NCBI RefSeq assembly: GCF_037101375.1
Contig: NZ_AP029019.1
Coordinates: 1,922,001 to 1,986,000, forward strand
Source of the DNA: Acidovorax sp. DW039
GTDB lineage: Bacteria; Pseudomonadota; Gammaproteobacteria; Burkholderiales; Burkholderiaceae_C
Direction of reading: 5' to 3'
Length of the DNA: 64,000 nucleotides
In this document: positions 45,881 to 54,996 of the stretch, one piece after another
How positions within the stretch are numbered: position 1 is the first letter of the stretch
Layout of the letters: every line of letters begins with the position of its first letter
Notes under the pieces: generated by a model
Told to the model about the DNA's origin: nothing
The model's input: only the letters and a program-made list of their open reading frames with translations
Databases searched by the model: none
Position numbers and translations under genes: made by a program

Positions 45881-47767
45881 TTACACCGATGAAAGTGCAA
45901 GGTCCCCCGTGTTGCGCCGCACGCAGAATTTGCCGCTTTGCTTGCCGCTGTACATGGCCGCGTCCGCCAGTTTGAGCAAGCCCGCTGCGTCATGGCTGTC
46001 TGTGGGGGCGATGGCGTAGCCGATGGTCAGCCCCACTTTCACCTGGATATGCCCCAGCGAAAAGGGGGCGCTGAATGCCTCCAGCAGTTTCAGCCCCAGG
46101 TCATGCGCCTGGGACGGTGTCTGCAACTGGCCCGTCATGACGACAAACTCATCACCACCCAGCCGGGCGATCACATCACTTTGGCGAAGATGACCCTGCA
46201 GGCGTCGCGTGACTGCCACCAGGAGTTCATCGCCCACATCGTGTCCATGCTGGTCGTTCACCGGCTTGAAACCGTCCAGGTCCATGACGTACACCGCCAG
46301 CAGATTGTCTTGCGTGGCACGCGACAGGGCGGCAGACAGCGCCATCTGCAGACCGCGCCGGTTTGGCAGCCCCGTCAGCGCATCGGTGTGGGCCAGTGAA
46401 TGCATGGCGTCGCGCTCCTGGCTTGCGTGCTTGGCCTTGATGTGCAGCTCCTTGGTGCGCAGCCCCAGCACGCGCATGAACAGCAGCATGTCCACGGTGG
46501 CGGAGATCTGGAACGAATGGGTGGTCCAGAAGTTCACCGGCAGTCCGCCGTTGATGACAGCAATGATGGCGGCCGAGCCCAGGCCATAGATGAACCATGC
46601 AATCAGCAAGGTGACGCCCACACTGTCTCCGGCGCGGGCGCGTCTGAGCGCGCCGGGCAGGCTCAGTGCAGCAGGCAGCGGGCCCATCAGGCTGACGATG
46701 ATGGACAGGCCCTTCAGGGAGATCAGGTCCAGCGCGTAGACCAGTGCAAGAAAAACGGTGAAGACGGCCCCACAGCGCATGCCCTTGAGGAAGCGGCTGG
46801 AGGGGTTGTGCCCCTCCAGGGCCTGGCTCATGAACAGGAAGCTGCCCGTGATCGCCATCAACGACGCCAGGCCCACCGCGTGCTCGGTCAGCCAGGGGCT
46901 GTGCCCCCACAGGTACTGCTGTCCGATGCCAAAGTAGTGCAGCGAATACAGCAGGCTCCCGGTGGTGAGCAGTGCGTACTGGATGAACAGCGGCTCCCGC
47001 AGGCTGAGCCACTGGGCCAGGCTGTAGCAGATCAGGCACAGTGCCAGACCGGTCAGCACGCCCTGCAGCATCTGCTCATCCAGTGCCTTTTGCAGCATGG
47101 CTGTGGGCGTGTTCAGCGTGATGGGCAAAATCATGGCCCCCCGGGTCTGCACCCGCAGCAGGGCCTGGTATGTCTGTCCGGGCTCCAGCAACAGCCCCAT
47201 CATGGGGGTGCGCCCCGGCAGGGGTCTCTGCGCCTTGGGGACATCGGTGCCCAGGCGGGTGCGTTCCACCACCTTGTCACCCTGCATCAGCCACAGATCA
47301 ATCCGGTTGAGGTCCGGGTGGTTGATGTCGATGATCCACCGTCCTTCGGAGTGGGGCGCTACCTTGAATGGAAAGTAAATCCAGACAGCATCTTTGCGAA
47401 CGCCCAGGGTTGCGCCTTTGGTCGGCTTTTCAAACCGGTCAAGCTGCTGCAGCACCTGCTCTGCGGTCAGCGTTCCTTCGGCATCCATGAGCAGGGATAC
47501 GTAGGGCCATACCTCGGCTCCCCCCTGTTCATCGGTCAGAAAAAGCAGTTCTGCGGCTTGTTCCGCCACCGGTGCATCAGGCGCAGCTGTGTCGGCGGCA
47601 GATGTCTTGCCCGCTGTCAGCAATGCGGCCAGCAGCACCGTGCAGGACCACAGCGCCGTGCAGGACCACAGCGCCGTGCCGAGGCCGCGCGCGCCCACGC
47701 ACCAGCGCAAAAGGCTGGAGAGGTGGGATTGGAATAAAGACAGCAGCACGGCAGGTGAGAGCAGCAA
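45881..47767 (-). CDS. 7TMR-DISM diguanylate cyclase
   Basis: 628 aa. After an N-terminal hydrophobic leader, residues about 75-215 resemble the 7TMR-DISMED2 periplasmic carbohydrate-like sensor (DAVWIYFPF, PGQTYQALLRVQTRG). Seven TM helices follow (about 230-440), then a GGDEF domain with an intact LGGDEFV and an upstream RxxD-type I-site (RQSD). It makes c-di-GMP in response to an external signal. An exact 18-bp duplication encodes the repeat ALWSCT-ALWSCT in the leader. Confidence 0.9.
   Translation of the reverse strand: MLLSPAVLLSLFQSHLSSLLRWCVGARGLGTALWSCTALWSCTVLLAALLTAGKTSAADTAAPDAPVAEQAAELLFLTDEQGGAEVWPYVSLLMDAEGTLTAEQVLQQLDRFEKPTKGATLGVRKDAVWIYFPFKVAPHSEGRWIIDINHPDLNRIDLWLMQGDKVVERTRLGTDVPKAQRPLPGRTPMMGLLLEPGQTYQALLRVQTRGAMILPITLNTPTAMLQKALDEQMLQGVLTGLALCLICYSLAQWLSLREPLFIQYALLTTGSLLYSLHYFGIGQQYLWGHSPWLTEHAVGLASLMAITGSFLFMSQALEGHNPSSRFLKGMRCGAVFTVFLALVYALDLISLKGLSIIVSLMGPLPAALSLPGALRRARAGDSVGVTLLIAWFIYGLGSAAIIAVINGGLPVNFWTTHSFQISATVDMLLFMRVLGLRTKELHIKAKHASQERDAMHSLAHTDALTGLPNRRGLQMALSAALSRATQDNLLAVYVMDLDGFKPVNDQHGHDVGDELLVAVTRRLQGHLRQSDVIARLGGDEFVVMTGQLQTPSQAHDLGLKLLEAFSAPFSLGHIQVKVGLTIGYAIAPTDSHDAAGLLKLADAAMYSGKQSGKFCVRRNTGDLALSSV
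47640..47675. repeat. 18-bp perfect tandem duplication in a leader peptide
   Basis: GTGCAGGACCACAGCGCC occurs twice with no gap. On the minus strand it duplicates six residues (ALWSCT) in the hydrophobic leader of the diguanylate cyclase. Confidence 0.9.
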
Positions 47768-47809
47768 GAAAGAGCAGATCGCTTTGCAAAAAAAGTCCTG
47801 CGGTGAGCC

Positions 47810-49246
47810 TCAGGGCTGGGCCGTAGTGGCGGCCTTGCGGCGCAGAGTCCATCGCCCTGAGGTGGTCCAGCGGTCTTCCAGGCGGTTTAGCCAGCTCGGG
47901 GCCTTGGGGTCATCACTCCAGCTTGCCACCGCGCTGTCCATCTGGCTAAGCAGCTGGTCGGGCAATTGCAGGGGCCGTGTCTGGTTCATCAACACGCGGC
48001 TCATGAAATGGTAACCCAGCACCCGGGTGAGTGCTCGCACCAGGGAAAACTGCGGCGAGATCAGGCGCACCGTCGTATCCACACAGCGCGCCAGCAGCAG
48101 CACTGTCCAGAACAGCCAGCGTGATGGCCATGGGACATGGGTCTCGTTCAGCCCCAGGTCATGGGCTGTTTCCTTGCCACACAGGTAGTGCGTCATCAGT
48201 GATGGCATGGGTTTGACAATCTTCCAGGGAATGGAGTTGGCCATGGTCTGCATCAACGCCGCCCCCAGTGCGGGGCGGGGGTCAGGCTGAACCGGGCTGG
48301 CCCGGCCCCTGGCCTGCATCTGCCCCATCAAGGATTCGCCTTGATGCATGTTGTGCACCATCAGGGCCGAGTCAATTCCCAGTACGTGACCCACCACGTT
48401 CCATGCGTGCAGATAGGCTTCTTCGTCGGCCGGGGGCAGTCCTATCCCCAGCCTGCGCATGCTGCGCAGGAACACATAGCCGAAGGTCAGCAGCGTGTAG
48501 GCCAGCTCTTCCTGGTTGCACGGTGCTCCCTGGGCGGCAAGGTTCCAGCCCCGGGCATACAAAGCCTGATGCATGGTTGGTGTTGCCTGGGCCGGCAGGT
48601 GCAGGGCGGGAAGCACACCGTCCTTGCGCAGGCGGTGTTTCGCATCTTGCGGATTGCCGCGCAAGATCAGGTTGCGGATGGTGGCGTGGATGAGCCTGAC
48701 CTTCAGCACCTGGGCAATGCCGCTGCCTCCGGGCTGGGTGAGCCCTCCGTGCAGCATGACCGGGAAGATCATGGCGGCTGTCGAGCGGATACGGTGCTCG
48801 GTGTGCTGCTCCAGCTGGCCTGCGGTGTGCAGCACGCTGGAAAGATCGGGTATCACATAGCACTCGGGCAGGCTGGAGCAGAACAGCAAAATGCATGACA
48901 GAGCGCCATGCTCCATGAAGAGCTGTTCTGCCCGCTGGATCTTTCGGGGGTCTGCCCAGGCCGGAAGGACTTGGCCCGCAGCAATGTAGTCCTGCAGAGC
49001 CTGCGCAATCTCGGAGGGGACATCCACATCCTGGGCATTCCACTGCAGCAGGCTGGCATTGCTGGTCCACAGTGCGAACACCCGATTGACGGCGGCAATG
49101 GCCTGCCACTGGCTGGCGTCGGGTGAGGGGATGCCCGCAGGCCATGGCCCGAGGATGCGGGCCATGGTGTCATCCGCCAGCGGGTCGGTGTCGAACTGCA
49201 TGGCGTTGAGTTCTGCCTCGTTGGCAGCGCGCAATTGGGGGTTCAT
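47810..49246 (-). CDS. MpaB/DUF2236-family oxygenase-like protein
   Basis: 478 aa from the ATG at 49246. The pattern CNQEELAYTLLTFGYVFLRSMRRLG, AYLHAWNVVGHVLGID and MVHNMHQGE recalls the ER-bound oxygenase MpaB/DUF2236 family, whose members (including the rubber-cleaving Lcp proteins) are haem-dependent oxygenases acting on isoprenoids. Several His residues are positioned as possible haem ligands. Its ATG overlaps the stop of the CruF-like gene by 4 bp, so the two proteins probably work together. Confidence 0.75.
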   Translation of the reverse strand: MNPQLRAANEAELNAMQFDTDPLADDTMARILGPWPAGIPSPDASQWQAIAAVNRVFALWTSNASLLQWNAQDVDVPSEIAQALQDYIAAGQVLPAWADPRKIQRAEQLFMEHGALSCILLFCSSLPECYVIPDLSSVLHTAGQLEQHTEHRIRSTAAMIFPVMLHGGLTQPGGSGIAQVLKVRLIHATIRNLILRGNPQDAKHRLRKDGVLPALHLPAQATPTMHQALYARGWNLAAQGAPCNQEELAYTLLTFGYVFLRSMRRLGIGLPPADEEAYLHAWNVVGHVLGIDSALMVHNMHQGESLMGQMQARGRASPVQPDPRPALGAALMQTMANSIPWKIVKPMPSLMTHYLCGKETAHDLGLNETHVPWPSRWLFWTVLLLARCVDTTVRLISPQFSLVRALTRVLGYHFMSRVLMNQTRPLQLPDQLLSQMDSAVASWSDDPKAPSWLNRLEDRWTTSGRWTLRRKAATTAQP

Positions 49247-50055
49247 GCGGTGGCCCCTTTCCGAGCCGGTACCCAGCGGTGCAGGCCTGCCAGCGCGCAC
49301 ATCAGCGGAATGCCCATGGCAAAAGGTGCGATGGCGCGTGTTTCAGGCGGTACGCCCAGCGTCATCTGGAACACCATGCCTGTGCCGTACATGGCCAAGG
49401 GCACCAGCACATCGCGCCTGCGCATGCCCGCGGTGGGTGCGAGCGGAACATGGCGCACGGCCCAGCGAAAGGTGCTGACGATGCAGAAGCTCACAAACAC
49501 CCAGCCCACAAAGCCCTGCATGGTTTCGCCAAACCAGTCACCCTGCTTCACCATGCGCCAGGCGTCCAGTGCCTTGATCAGGTAGGGGTCTGCGCCGAGG
49601 TCAAAGGCGGTAACGACCATGGCTGCGAGAAACGACAGGAACGCTGCCTGCCCCAAACTCTGAGCGTGGTAGACCGGCGTTTGCCAGATGATCAGGTTGG
49701 CGATCACGTAGCCGGCGTAGGTCAGGGAGAACCACATGAGCGGGATTACCAGCGGAACATCACCCAGCCGCGCTCCCAGCACATCGGTGTAGTAGTAATC
49801 ACCAAAAAACCAGCCTCGCGATGCCCCCATCTGCTCGGCGAACCAGCCCATGCACACCGCAATCACCACAAAGCGCAGGGCTGCCTTGCTGCCCAGCAGG
49901 TGGATGGCGCTGGCCCAACAGCTCGCAAACATCAGAAGCGAGGCTACCATGATGGCAACGGTGACGCTGTTGTGGCTGGACATGGCGGTGTACACCATGA
50001 AACCGGCAAACAGCAGGTAAGTGAACGCGGAAAGGCGCACGGCAGAGATCGGCAT
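49243..50055 (-). CDS. CruF-like carotenoid-biosynthesis-family membrane protein
   Basis: 270 aa with about seven hydrophobic helices. The motif GWFFGDYYYTDVLGARLGDVP followed by IPLMWFSLTYAGY matches the CruF/DUF422 'carotenoid biosynthesis' family, whose characterised members hydrate carotenoid end groups. No phytoene synthase or desaturase is nearby, so carotenoid metabolism is not certain. Coupled by 4 bp to the MpaB-like gene. Confidence 0.78.
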   Translation of the reverse strand: MPISAVRLSAFTYLLFAGFMVYTAMSSHNSVTVAIMVASLLMFASCWASAIHLLGSKAALRFVVIAVCMGWFAEQMGASRGWFFGDYYYTDVLGARLGDVPLVIPLMWFSLTYAGYVIANLIIWQTPVYHAQSLGQAAFLSFLAAMVVTAFDLGADPYLIKALDAWRMVKQGDWFGETMQGFVGWVFVSFCIVSTFRWAVRHVPLAPTAGMRRRDVLVPLAMYGTGMVFQMTLGVPPETRAIAPFAMGIPLMCALAGLHRWVPARKGATA

Positions 50056-50218
50056 GTTTATGTATCACCCTGTAACGGCCGCCCAGTGTAGGGGAAAGGT
50101 TGCCGAAAGCCGCCACATTTTTTGCGCGCAGGAAGGCCAGCTTTTCACACAGCGGTAAAGATGGGGCTGTCGGCATCTGGGGATGCGGACCTATCTCTGA
50201 TGGCGGGTGTGCCCTCTT

Positions 50219-50242
50219 GGAGCAGGTTCTCAGAGCTGCTCC
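50219..50242. repeat. Inverted repeat between two minus-strand genes
   Basis: GGAGCAG and CTGCTCC flank a 10-nt loop, 29 bp downstream of the alpha/beta hydrolase stop. It could be a transcript-end hairpin, but has no T-run. Confidence 0.4.
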
Positions 50243-50270
50243 ACTCGGCGCTGCTTCAGGCAGCAGGCCT

Positions 50271-51119
50271 TCAGCCCACCGCCAAGAGGTTCAGCAGCGA
50301 CGCCTCAATGGCTGCCGCCGTTGCCAAAGGCTGCTCCATCGGGAAGAGGTGGCTGCCATCCAGCATCATGATTCGCCCTTGGGTGATGCGTTGGGTCATG
50401 GCCATGCCCACTTGCCGCATCTCATCCGATTCGCGGCCGCCAATGAAGGCCACAGGGCATTTCAGCGGGTGGGTGCGCAGCAGATGCCCCAGGTTGTGGG
50501 GCAGGGTGTTGTAGATGGCAGTTTCCACCGCACGGTCAAAAAGCAGCACCCGCTTGTCACCTTGGTCTACCAGTCCGTGCTCGACGTAGTCCTGCAGCAC
50601 CTGGGGGTGCCAGCGCGCAAACGCCTTTTTCTTGCGGAAATGTTCCAGCGCCTCTTCGTTGCTGGCCCAGCTGTCACGCCTGCGGCTGCTGATCTTGCCG
50701 GGGGAGAGCGAACCCACCACCTGGGTGGTTTTGGCCACGCCCAGCGCGTTGGCGCGCCAGCCGCCAATCAAGGGCGAGTCGATCAGCACCACGCCTCGCA
50801 CCAGCTCGGGGTGGCGGGCTGCTGTCATCACACTCAAAAAGCCCCCCAGTGAATGGCCGACCAGAAACACCGGCCCCTCCAGGCGCTGCACCTGGGTTTG
50901 GGCGAAGTCCGCCAGCTGCTGCACCAGATGCGGCCAGTTGTTGGTGACCGGGTACTGGGGGGCGTGCCCAAAGCGCTCCACCGCGCTGACGTCCATGCCC
51001 CGCGCCCGCAAATGGGAGAACAACAGCCGGTAGGTACCTGCCGGGAAGCTGTTGGCGTGAGAGAACACCACGGGCAGCGTGCCCGGCTGGATGGAAGGCG
51101 ATGGTGACAGGCGGGGCAT
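50271..51119 (-). CDS. Alpha/beta-fold hydrolase
   Basis: A 282-aa cytoplasmic protein without signal peptide. Motifs: VVFSHANSFPAGTY (oxyanion region), the nucleophile elbow VFLVGHSLGGFL, an Asp in LIDSPLIGG or the later GGRESDE, and the C-terminal His in LDGSHLFPME. A general esterase or lipase-like enzyme; substrate unknown. It lies 50 bp downstream of the Anbu gene on the same strand. Confidence 0.85.
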   Translation of the reverse strand: MPRLSPSPSIQPGTLPVVFSHANSFPAGTYRLLFSHLRARGMDVSAVERFGHAPQYPVTNNWPHLVQQLADFAQTQVQRLEGPVFLVGHSLGGFLSVMTAARHPELVRGVVLIDSPLIGGWRANALGVAKTTQVVGSLSPGKISSRRRDSWASNEEALEHFRKKKAFARWHPQVLQDYVEHGLVDQGDKRVLLFDRAVETAIYNTLPHNLGHLLRTHPLKCPVAFIGGRESDEMRQVGMAMTQRITQGRIMMLDGSHLFPMEQPLATAAAIEASLLNLLAVG

Positions 51120-51169
51120 GGTGTGGCGGTGAAGTGGTGTTCAGCGTTGTCTTGGCCTGTACCGGTCGA

Positions 51170-51997
51170 TCAGATCAGCTTGTCTTGCGGCGTGGTGATC
51201 TTCTTGAGCGGCTTGCTGCGGGTGGACGCTGCGAGGATGGGGGCTTGCGTGCTGCCACCGTTCCAGGCCGGGTCTTCAATGCTGTCAAACACCTGCCGCA
51301 GCTTCTGGCCCCAGCTGTCGTGCAGCATGCGGAAGTACGGGTTGTTCTCGTCAATGCAGACCACCTTGTCGGTGCCGAAACGGTCCACTTCGTACACCAC
51401 CAGGTCCAGCGGCAGGCCCACCGACAGGTTGGACTTGAGCGTGCTGTCCATGGACACCAGCGCGCACTTGGCGGCTTCGTCCAGCGGGGTGTCGGGCGTC
51501 AGCACGCGGTCAAGCACGGGCTTGCCGTATTTGGACTCGCCGACCTGGAAGTAGGGCGTCTCCGAAGTCGCTTCGATGAAGTTGCCCGCCGAGTAGACCT
51601 GGAACAGGCGCATGCCCTCGCCCTTGATCTGGCCGCCAAACACCAGCGACACATTGAAGTCCACGCCCGAGCGCTTGAGCGCAGCCCCATCACGGTCATG
51701 CACATGGCGCACGGCAGCACCCAGCACGCGGGCGGCGTCAAACATGCTCTTGGCGTTCCAGATGGTGATGGGCTCGCCGTCTTCGCGGTCCTTGACCTGG
51801 GTGGTCTGCAAGATTTCACGCACCGACTGGGAGATGCTCAGGTTGCCTGCCGACAGCAGCACCATGAAGCGGTCGCCCGTCTTCTCGTAGATCATCATCT
51901 TGCGGAAAGAGCTGATCTGGTCCAGGCCTGCGTTGGTTCGGGAATCGGACAGGAACACCAGCCCGGCGTTGAGTTTGATGGCGACGCAGTACGTCAT
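51170..51997 (-). CDS. Anbu, proteasome-type peptidase homologue
   Basis: 275 aa. The start MTYCVAIKLNAGLVFLSDSR and the following TNAGLDQIS are the mark of Anbu (bacterial proteasome homologue, BPH). The N-terminal nucleophile would be Thr2 after Met removal, with Asp and Lys positions (SDSR; FRKMM) in place. Anbu forms large helical or ring assemblies of Ntn-hydrolase subunits. Usually it sits with an ATP-grasp, an alpha-E and a transglutaminase-like gene; here these partners are missing. Confidence 0.9.
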   Translation of the reverse strand: MTYCVAIKLNAGLVFLSDSRTNAGLDQISSFRKMMIYEKTGDRFMVLLSAGNLSISQSVREILQTTQVKDREDGEPITIWNAKSMFDAARVLGAAVRHVHDRDGAALKRSGVDFNVSLVFGGQIKGEGMRLFQVYSAGNFIEATSETPYFQVGESKYGKPVLDRVLTPDTPLDEAAKCALVSMDSTLKSNLSVGLPLDLVVYEVDRFGTDKVVCIDENNPYFRMLHDSWGQKLRQVFDSIEDPAWNGGSTQAPILAASTRSKPLKKITTPQDKLI

Positions 51998-52130
51998 GGA
52001 TCGAATCGGGAAAAAGACAAAGCGTGGAGTGTAGTGCGCCGCCCCCCATGGGCGGGGTCGCCCATGCGGCAGACCTCAGTCCAGGAGGGCGTAGCGCTTT
52101 TGCATCCAGCGCTTGAGATAAAGATTTGCT

Positions 52131-52180
52131 ATAAAAAATATAGCTGATCGCGCTTATTTAGAAAGCGCTAGGCACCGATT
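52131..52180 (+). repeat. Comamonadaceae-type interspersed repeat, degenerate copy
   Basis: AATATAGCTGATCGCGCTTA then TTTAGAAAGCGCTAGGCACC. It has the same layout as copy 1 and lies immediately after the end of mutS. Confidence 0.65.
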
Positions 52181-52190
52181 TTATGCTGAT

Positions 52191-54818
52191 TCAAGCAGCA
52201 GGGCCGAGCAGGCGCTTGAGCTGGTACAGCGCGTCCAGCGCCTCCCGGGGGCTCAAGGCGTCGGGGTTGATGCCGGACAAGGCCGCCTCCACCGGGCTGG
52301 CACCGGCATTTTCGGGCTCGGGCGGGGCGGCAAACAGGTCCACCTGCACATCGTTCTCCCCCGCACGCTCTTCCAGCGCAGCCAGGGTATGGCGGGCGTG
52401 GTGCAGCACGGGCGATGGCATGCCAGCCAGCTTGGCCACCTGGATACCGTAGCTGCGGCTGGCCGGGCCGGGCTGGATTTCGTGCAAGAAGACAATGTCG
52501 CTGCCTGCCTCGGCTGCGCTCACATGCATGTTGACGGCGTGGCGCGCCTTGGCGGGCAGCTCGGTCAATTCAAAGTAGTGCGTGGCAAACAGGGTGAAGG
52601 CGCGGGTCTTGTCATGCAGGTGCGTGGCAATGCCGCTGGCCAGGGCCAGGCCGTCAAAGGTGCTGGTGCCGCGGCCAATCTCGTCCATCAGCACCAGGCT
52701 GTGGGGCGTGGCGGCGTGCAATATCTGCGCGGCCTCGGTCATCTCCAGCATGAAGGTGGACTGCGCGTTGGCCAGGTCGTCCGCCGCGCCAATGCGGGTG
52801 TGGATCGCGTCGATGGGGCCAATGCGGCAACTGGTGGCGGGCACATGGCTGCCCATGCAGGCCAGCAGCGTGATCAGCGCCACCTGCCGCATGTAGGTCG
52901 ATTTACCGCCCATGTTGGGGCCGGTGATGATCTGCATGCGCGTGTTGGCATTGAGCCGCGTGTGGTTGGCGATGAAGCTGGCGTTGGACGTTTCGGCCAG
53001 CCGCGCCTCTACCACCGGGTGGCGGCCCCCTTCAATGTCGATGCAGGGCTCGGGCGCAAACTGCGGTGCGCACCAGTTCAGGGTGAGCGAGCGCTCGGCC
53101 AGCGTACACAGCACATCGAGCGCCGCCAGGGCCTGCGCCAGTTGTGTGAGGGCGGGCACATGGGGCTGCAGCTGGTCCAGGATCTGCTCGTACAGCCATT
53201 TCTCGCGGGCCAGTGCTCGTTCGTTGGCCGACAGGGCCTTGTCTTCAAATGCCTTGAGTTCGGGCGTGATGAAGCGCTCTGCGTTCTTCAGCGTCTGGCG
53301 GCGGCGGTAGTCGTCGGGCACGCTGGCCAGGTGGCTGCTCGTCACTTCAATATAGAAGCCATGCACCTTGTTGAACTGCACCCGCAGGTTGGGGATGCCG
53401 GTGCGCGCTTTCTCGCGGGTTTCCAGTTCCAGCAAAAAGCTGTCGCAGTTGGTCTGGATGGCGCGTAGCTCGTCCAGTTCGGTGTCAAAGCCTTCGGCAA
53501 TCACGCCGCCATCGCGCACCAGGGCGGCGGGTTCTTCGGCAATGGCGCGGCACAGCAGGTCGGTGCAGCCTGCGGGCGGCTGCAGGTGGCTGAAAATTTG
53601 GGCCAAATAGGGCTCTGGCGCTTGTGCATTGTGCGCAAGCAGCTCTGCTTTTTGTAGCGTCTTGCACAGCGCCACCAACTCACGCGGGCGCACCTGGCGC
53701 AGGGCGATGCGGGCGGTGATGCGCTCCACATCGCTCACGCCTTTGAGTTCACCACGCAGCGTGGCCCAGGGGCCCGAGCCGCCGCCCGCACCCCCGGCAC
53801 CTCGCAGTGCCGTGGTGGCTGACAGACGTCTGCGTGCCTCGGTGCGGTCGCGCTGGGGCTCCAGCAGCCAGGTCTTGAGCAGGCGGCTGCCCATGCCTGT
53901 CATGCAGGTGTCGAGCAGCGAGAACAGGGTGGGGGCGTCGTCGCCGCGCAGGGTTTTGACCAGTTCCAGGTTGCGCCGGGTGGTGGCTGGCAGGTCGATC
54001 AGGTCGTCGCCCCGCTGCACCTGCACCGTGTGCACATGCGTGAGCTGGCGGCCCTGGGTGTGCTCTGCATACGCCAGCAGCCCGGCGGCGGCGGCGTGCG
54101 CCTCGCCCAGCCCGTGTGCGCCCCAAGCCTGCAGGCTGGCCGCGCCCAGGTGCTCCAGCAGCTTGCGCTCGCCCAGGGCGCTGTCAAATTGCCAGTCGGG
54201 CCGCAGGCTCATGGGGCAGGTGAACACGCCGCCCTGGCGCATCACCTGCAGTTGCTGCTCAAAGCGCTCGGTGACGCCCGCGCTGTAGATCACTTCGCTG
54301 GGCGCCACGCGGCCCAGCCAGTGGGCCAGCTCGTCCTGGGTGCATTCGGCCAGGTGCACGCGGCCTTGCGTCACGCTCAGCCACGCCAGGCCGCAGCGCG
54401 CGCGCGGGCCCTGGTGCACGGCCAGCAGCATGGATTCGGTTTTGTCCGATAGCAACTCGGTGTCCGTCAGCGTGCCGGGGGTAACCACGCGCACCACCTT
54501 GCGCTCCACCGGGCCCTTGGCTGCGCCCACCTCGCCCACCTGCTCGGCAATGGCGACGGATTCACCCATCTTGATGAGCCGGGCCAGGTAGTTTTCGAGC
54601 GCATGGAAGGGCACCCCCGCCATGACCACGGGCTGCCCGCCCGACTGGCCACGCTGGGTCAGGGTGATGTCCAGCAGGCGCGCGGCCTTCTCTGCGTCGT
54701 CCCAGAACACCTCGTAGAAATCACCCATCCGGTAAAACAGCAGCGTGTCCGGGTACGAGGCTTTGAGGCCAAGGTACTGCTGCATCATGGGGGTGTGGTG
54801 TTCGAACGTGTCGGACAT
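52191..54818 (-). CDS. mutS: DNA mismatch repair protein MutS
   Basis: 875 aa from the ATG at 54818 (TTG at 54830 also in frame). The mismatch-recognition FxE motif is in MGDFYEVF (F34, E36). The connector, lever and clamp regions follow, then the ATPase core with Walker [14 protein letters not shown], Walker [17 protein letters not shown] and the ATHYFEL switch. The C-terminal tetramerisation-like end ([16 protein letters not shown]) is intact. A Gly/Ala-rich loop ([10 protein letters not shown]) and a segment encoded by an interspersed repeat (53611-53650) lie in the lever domain. Confidence 0.97.
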   Translation of the reverse strand: MSDTFEHHTPMMQQYLGLKASYPDTLLFYRMGDFYEVFWDDAEKAARLLDITLTQRGQSGGQPVVMAGVPFHALENYLARLIKMGESVAIAEQVGEVGAAKGPVERKVVRVVTPGTLTDTELLSDKTESMLLAVHQGPRARCGLAWLSVTQGRVHLAECTQDELAHWLGRVAPSEVIYSAGVTERFEQQLQVMRQGGVFTCPMSLRPDWQFDSALGERKLLEHLGAASLQAWGAHGLGEAHAAAAGLLAYAEHTQGRQLTHVHTVQVQRGDDLIDLPATTRRNLELVKTLRGDDAPTLFSLLDTCMTGMGSRLLKTWLLEPQRDRTEARRRLSATTALRGAGGAGGGSGPWATLRGELKGVSDVERITARIALRQVRPRELVALCKTLQKAELLAHNAQAPEPYLAQIFSHLQPPAGCTDLLCRAIAEEPAALVRDGGVIAEGFDTELDELRAIQTNCDSFLLELETREKARTGIPNLRVQFNKVHGFYIEVTSSHLASVPDDYRRRQTLKNAERFITPELKAFEDKALSANERALAREKWLYEQILDQLQPHVPALTQLAQALAALDVLCTLAERSLTLNWCAPQFAPEPCIDIEGGRHPVVEARLAETSNASFIANHTRLNANTRMQIITGPNMGGKSTYMRQVALITLLACMGSHVPATSCRIGPIDAIHTRIGAADDLANAQSTFMLEMTEAAQILHAATPHSLVLMDEIGRGTSTFDGLALASGIATHLHDKTRAFTLFATHYFELTELPAKARHAVNMHVSAAEAGSDIVFLHEIQPGPASRSYGIQVAKLAGMPSPVLHHARHTLAALEERAGENDVQVDLFAAPPEPENAGASPVEAALSGINPDALSPREALDALYQLKRLLGPAA
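53611..53650 (-). repeat. Interspersed-repeat copy inside the mutS coding region
   Basis: GGCTCTGGCGCTTGTGCATT then GTGCGCAAGCAGCTCTGCTT aligns with repeat copy 2 (CTCTAGCGCTTATCCATCAA and GCGCAAGCAGCTATCAAAAG). It is translated as part of [15 protein letters not shown] in the MutS lever region and keeps the frame. Confidence 0.55.
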
Positions 54819-54996
54819 GCGGTGCGTCAACGAAAAATGGGTGCGGGACGGACGAACGGCAGAAGAAGGCCCTGCGGGGCTGCCGCGATGAGGCGTGGAC
54901 TGTATCAGGCTGAGCGGGCGCCTGGGGAGGCCTTCGTTTCACAAAACTCTGACAGTTTGTTCCGTTTTGCTGTTACCTTTTGACATACTGTGAGCC

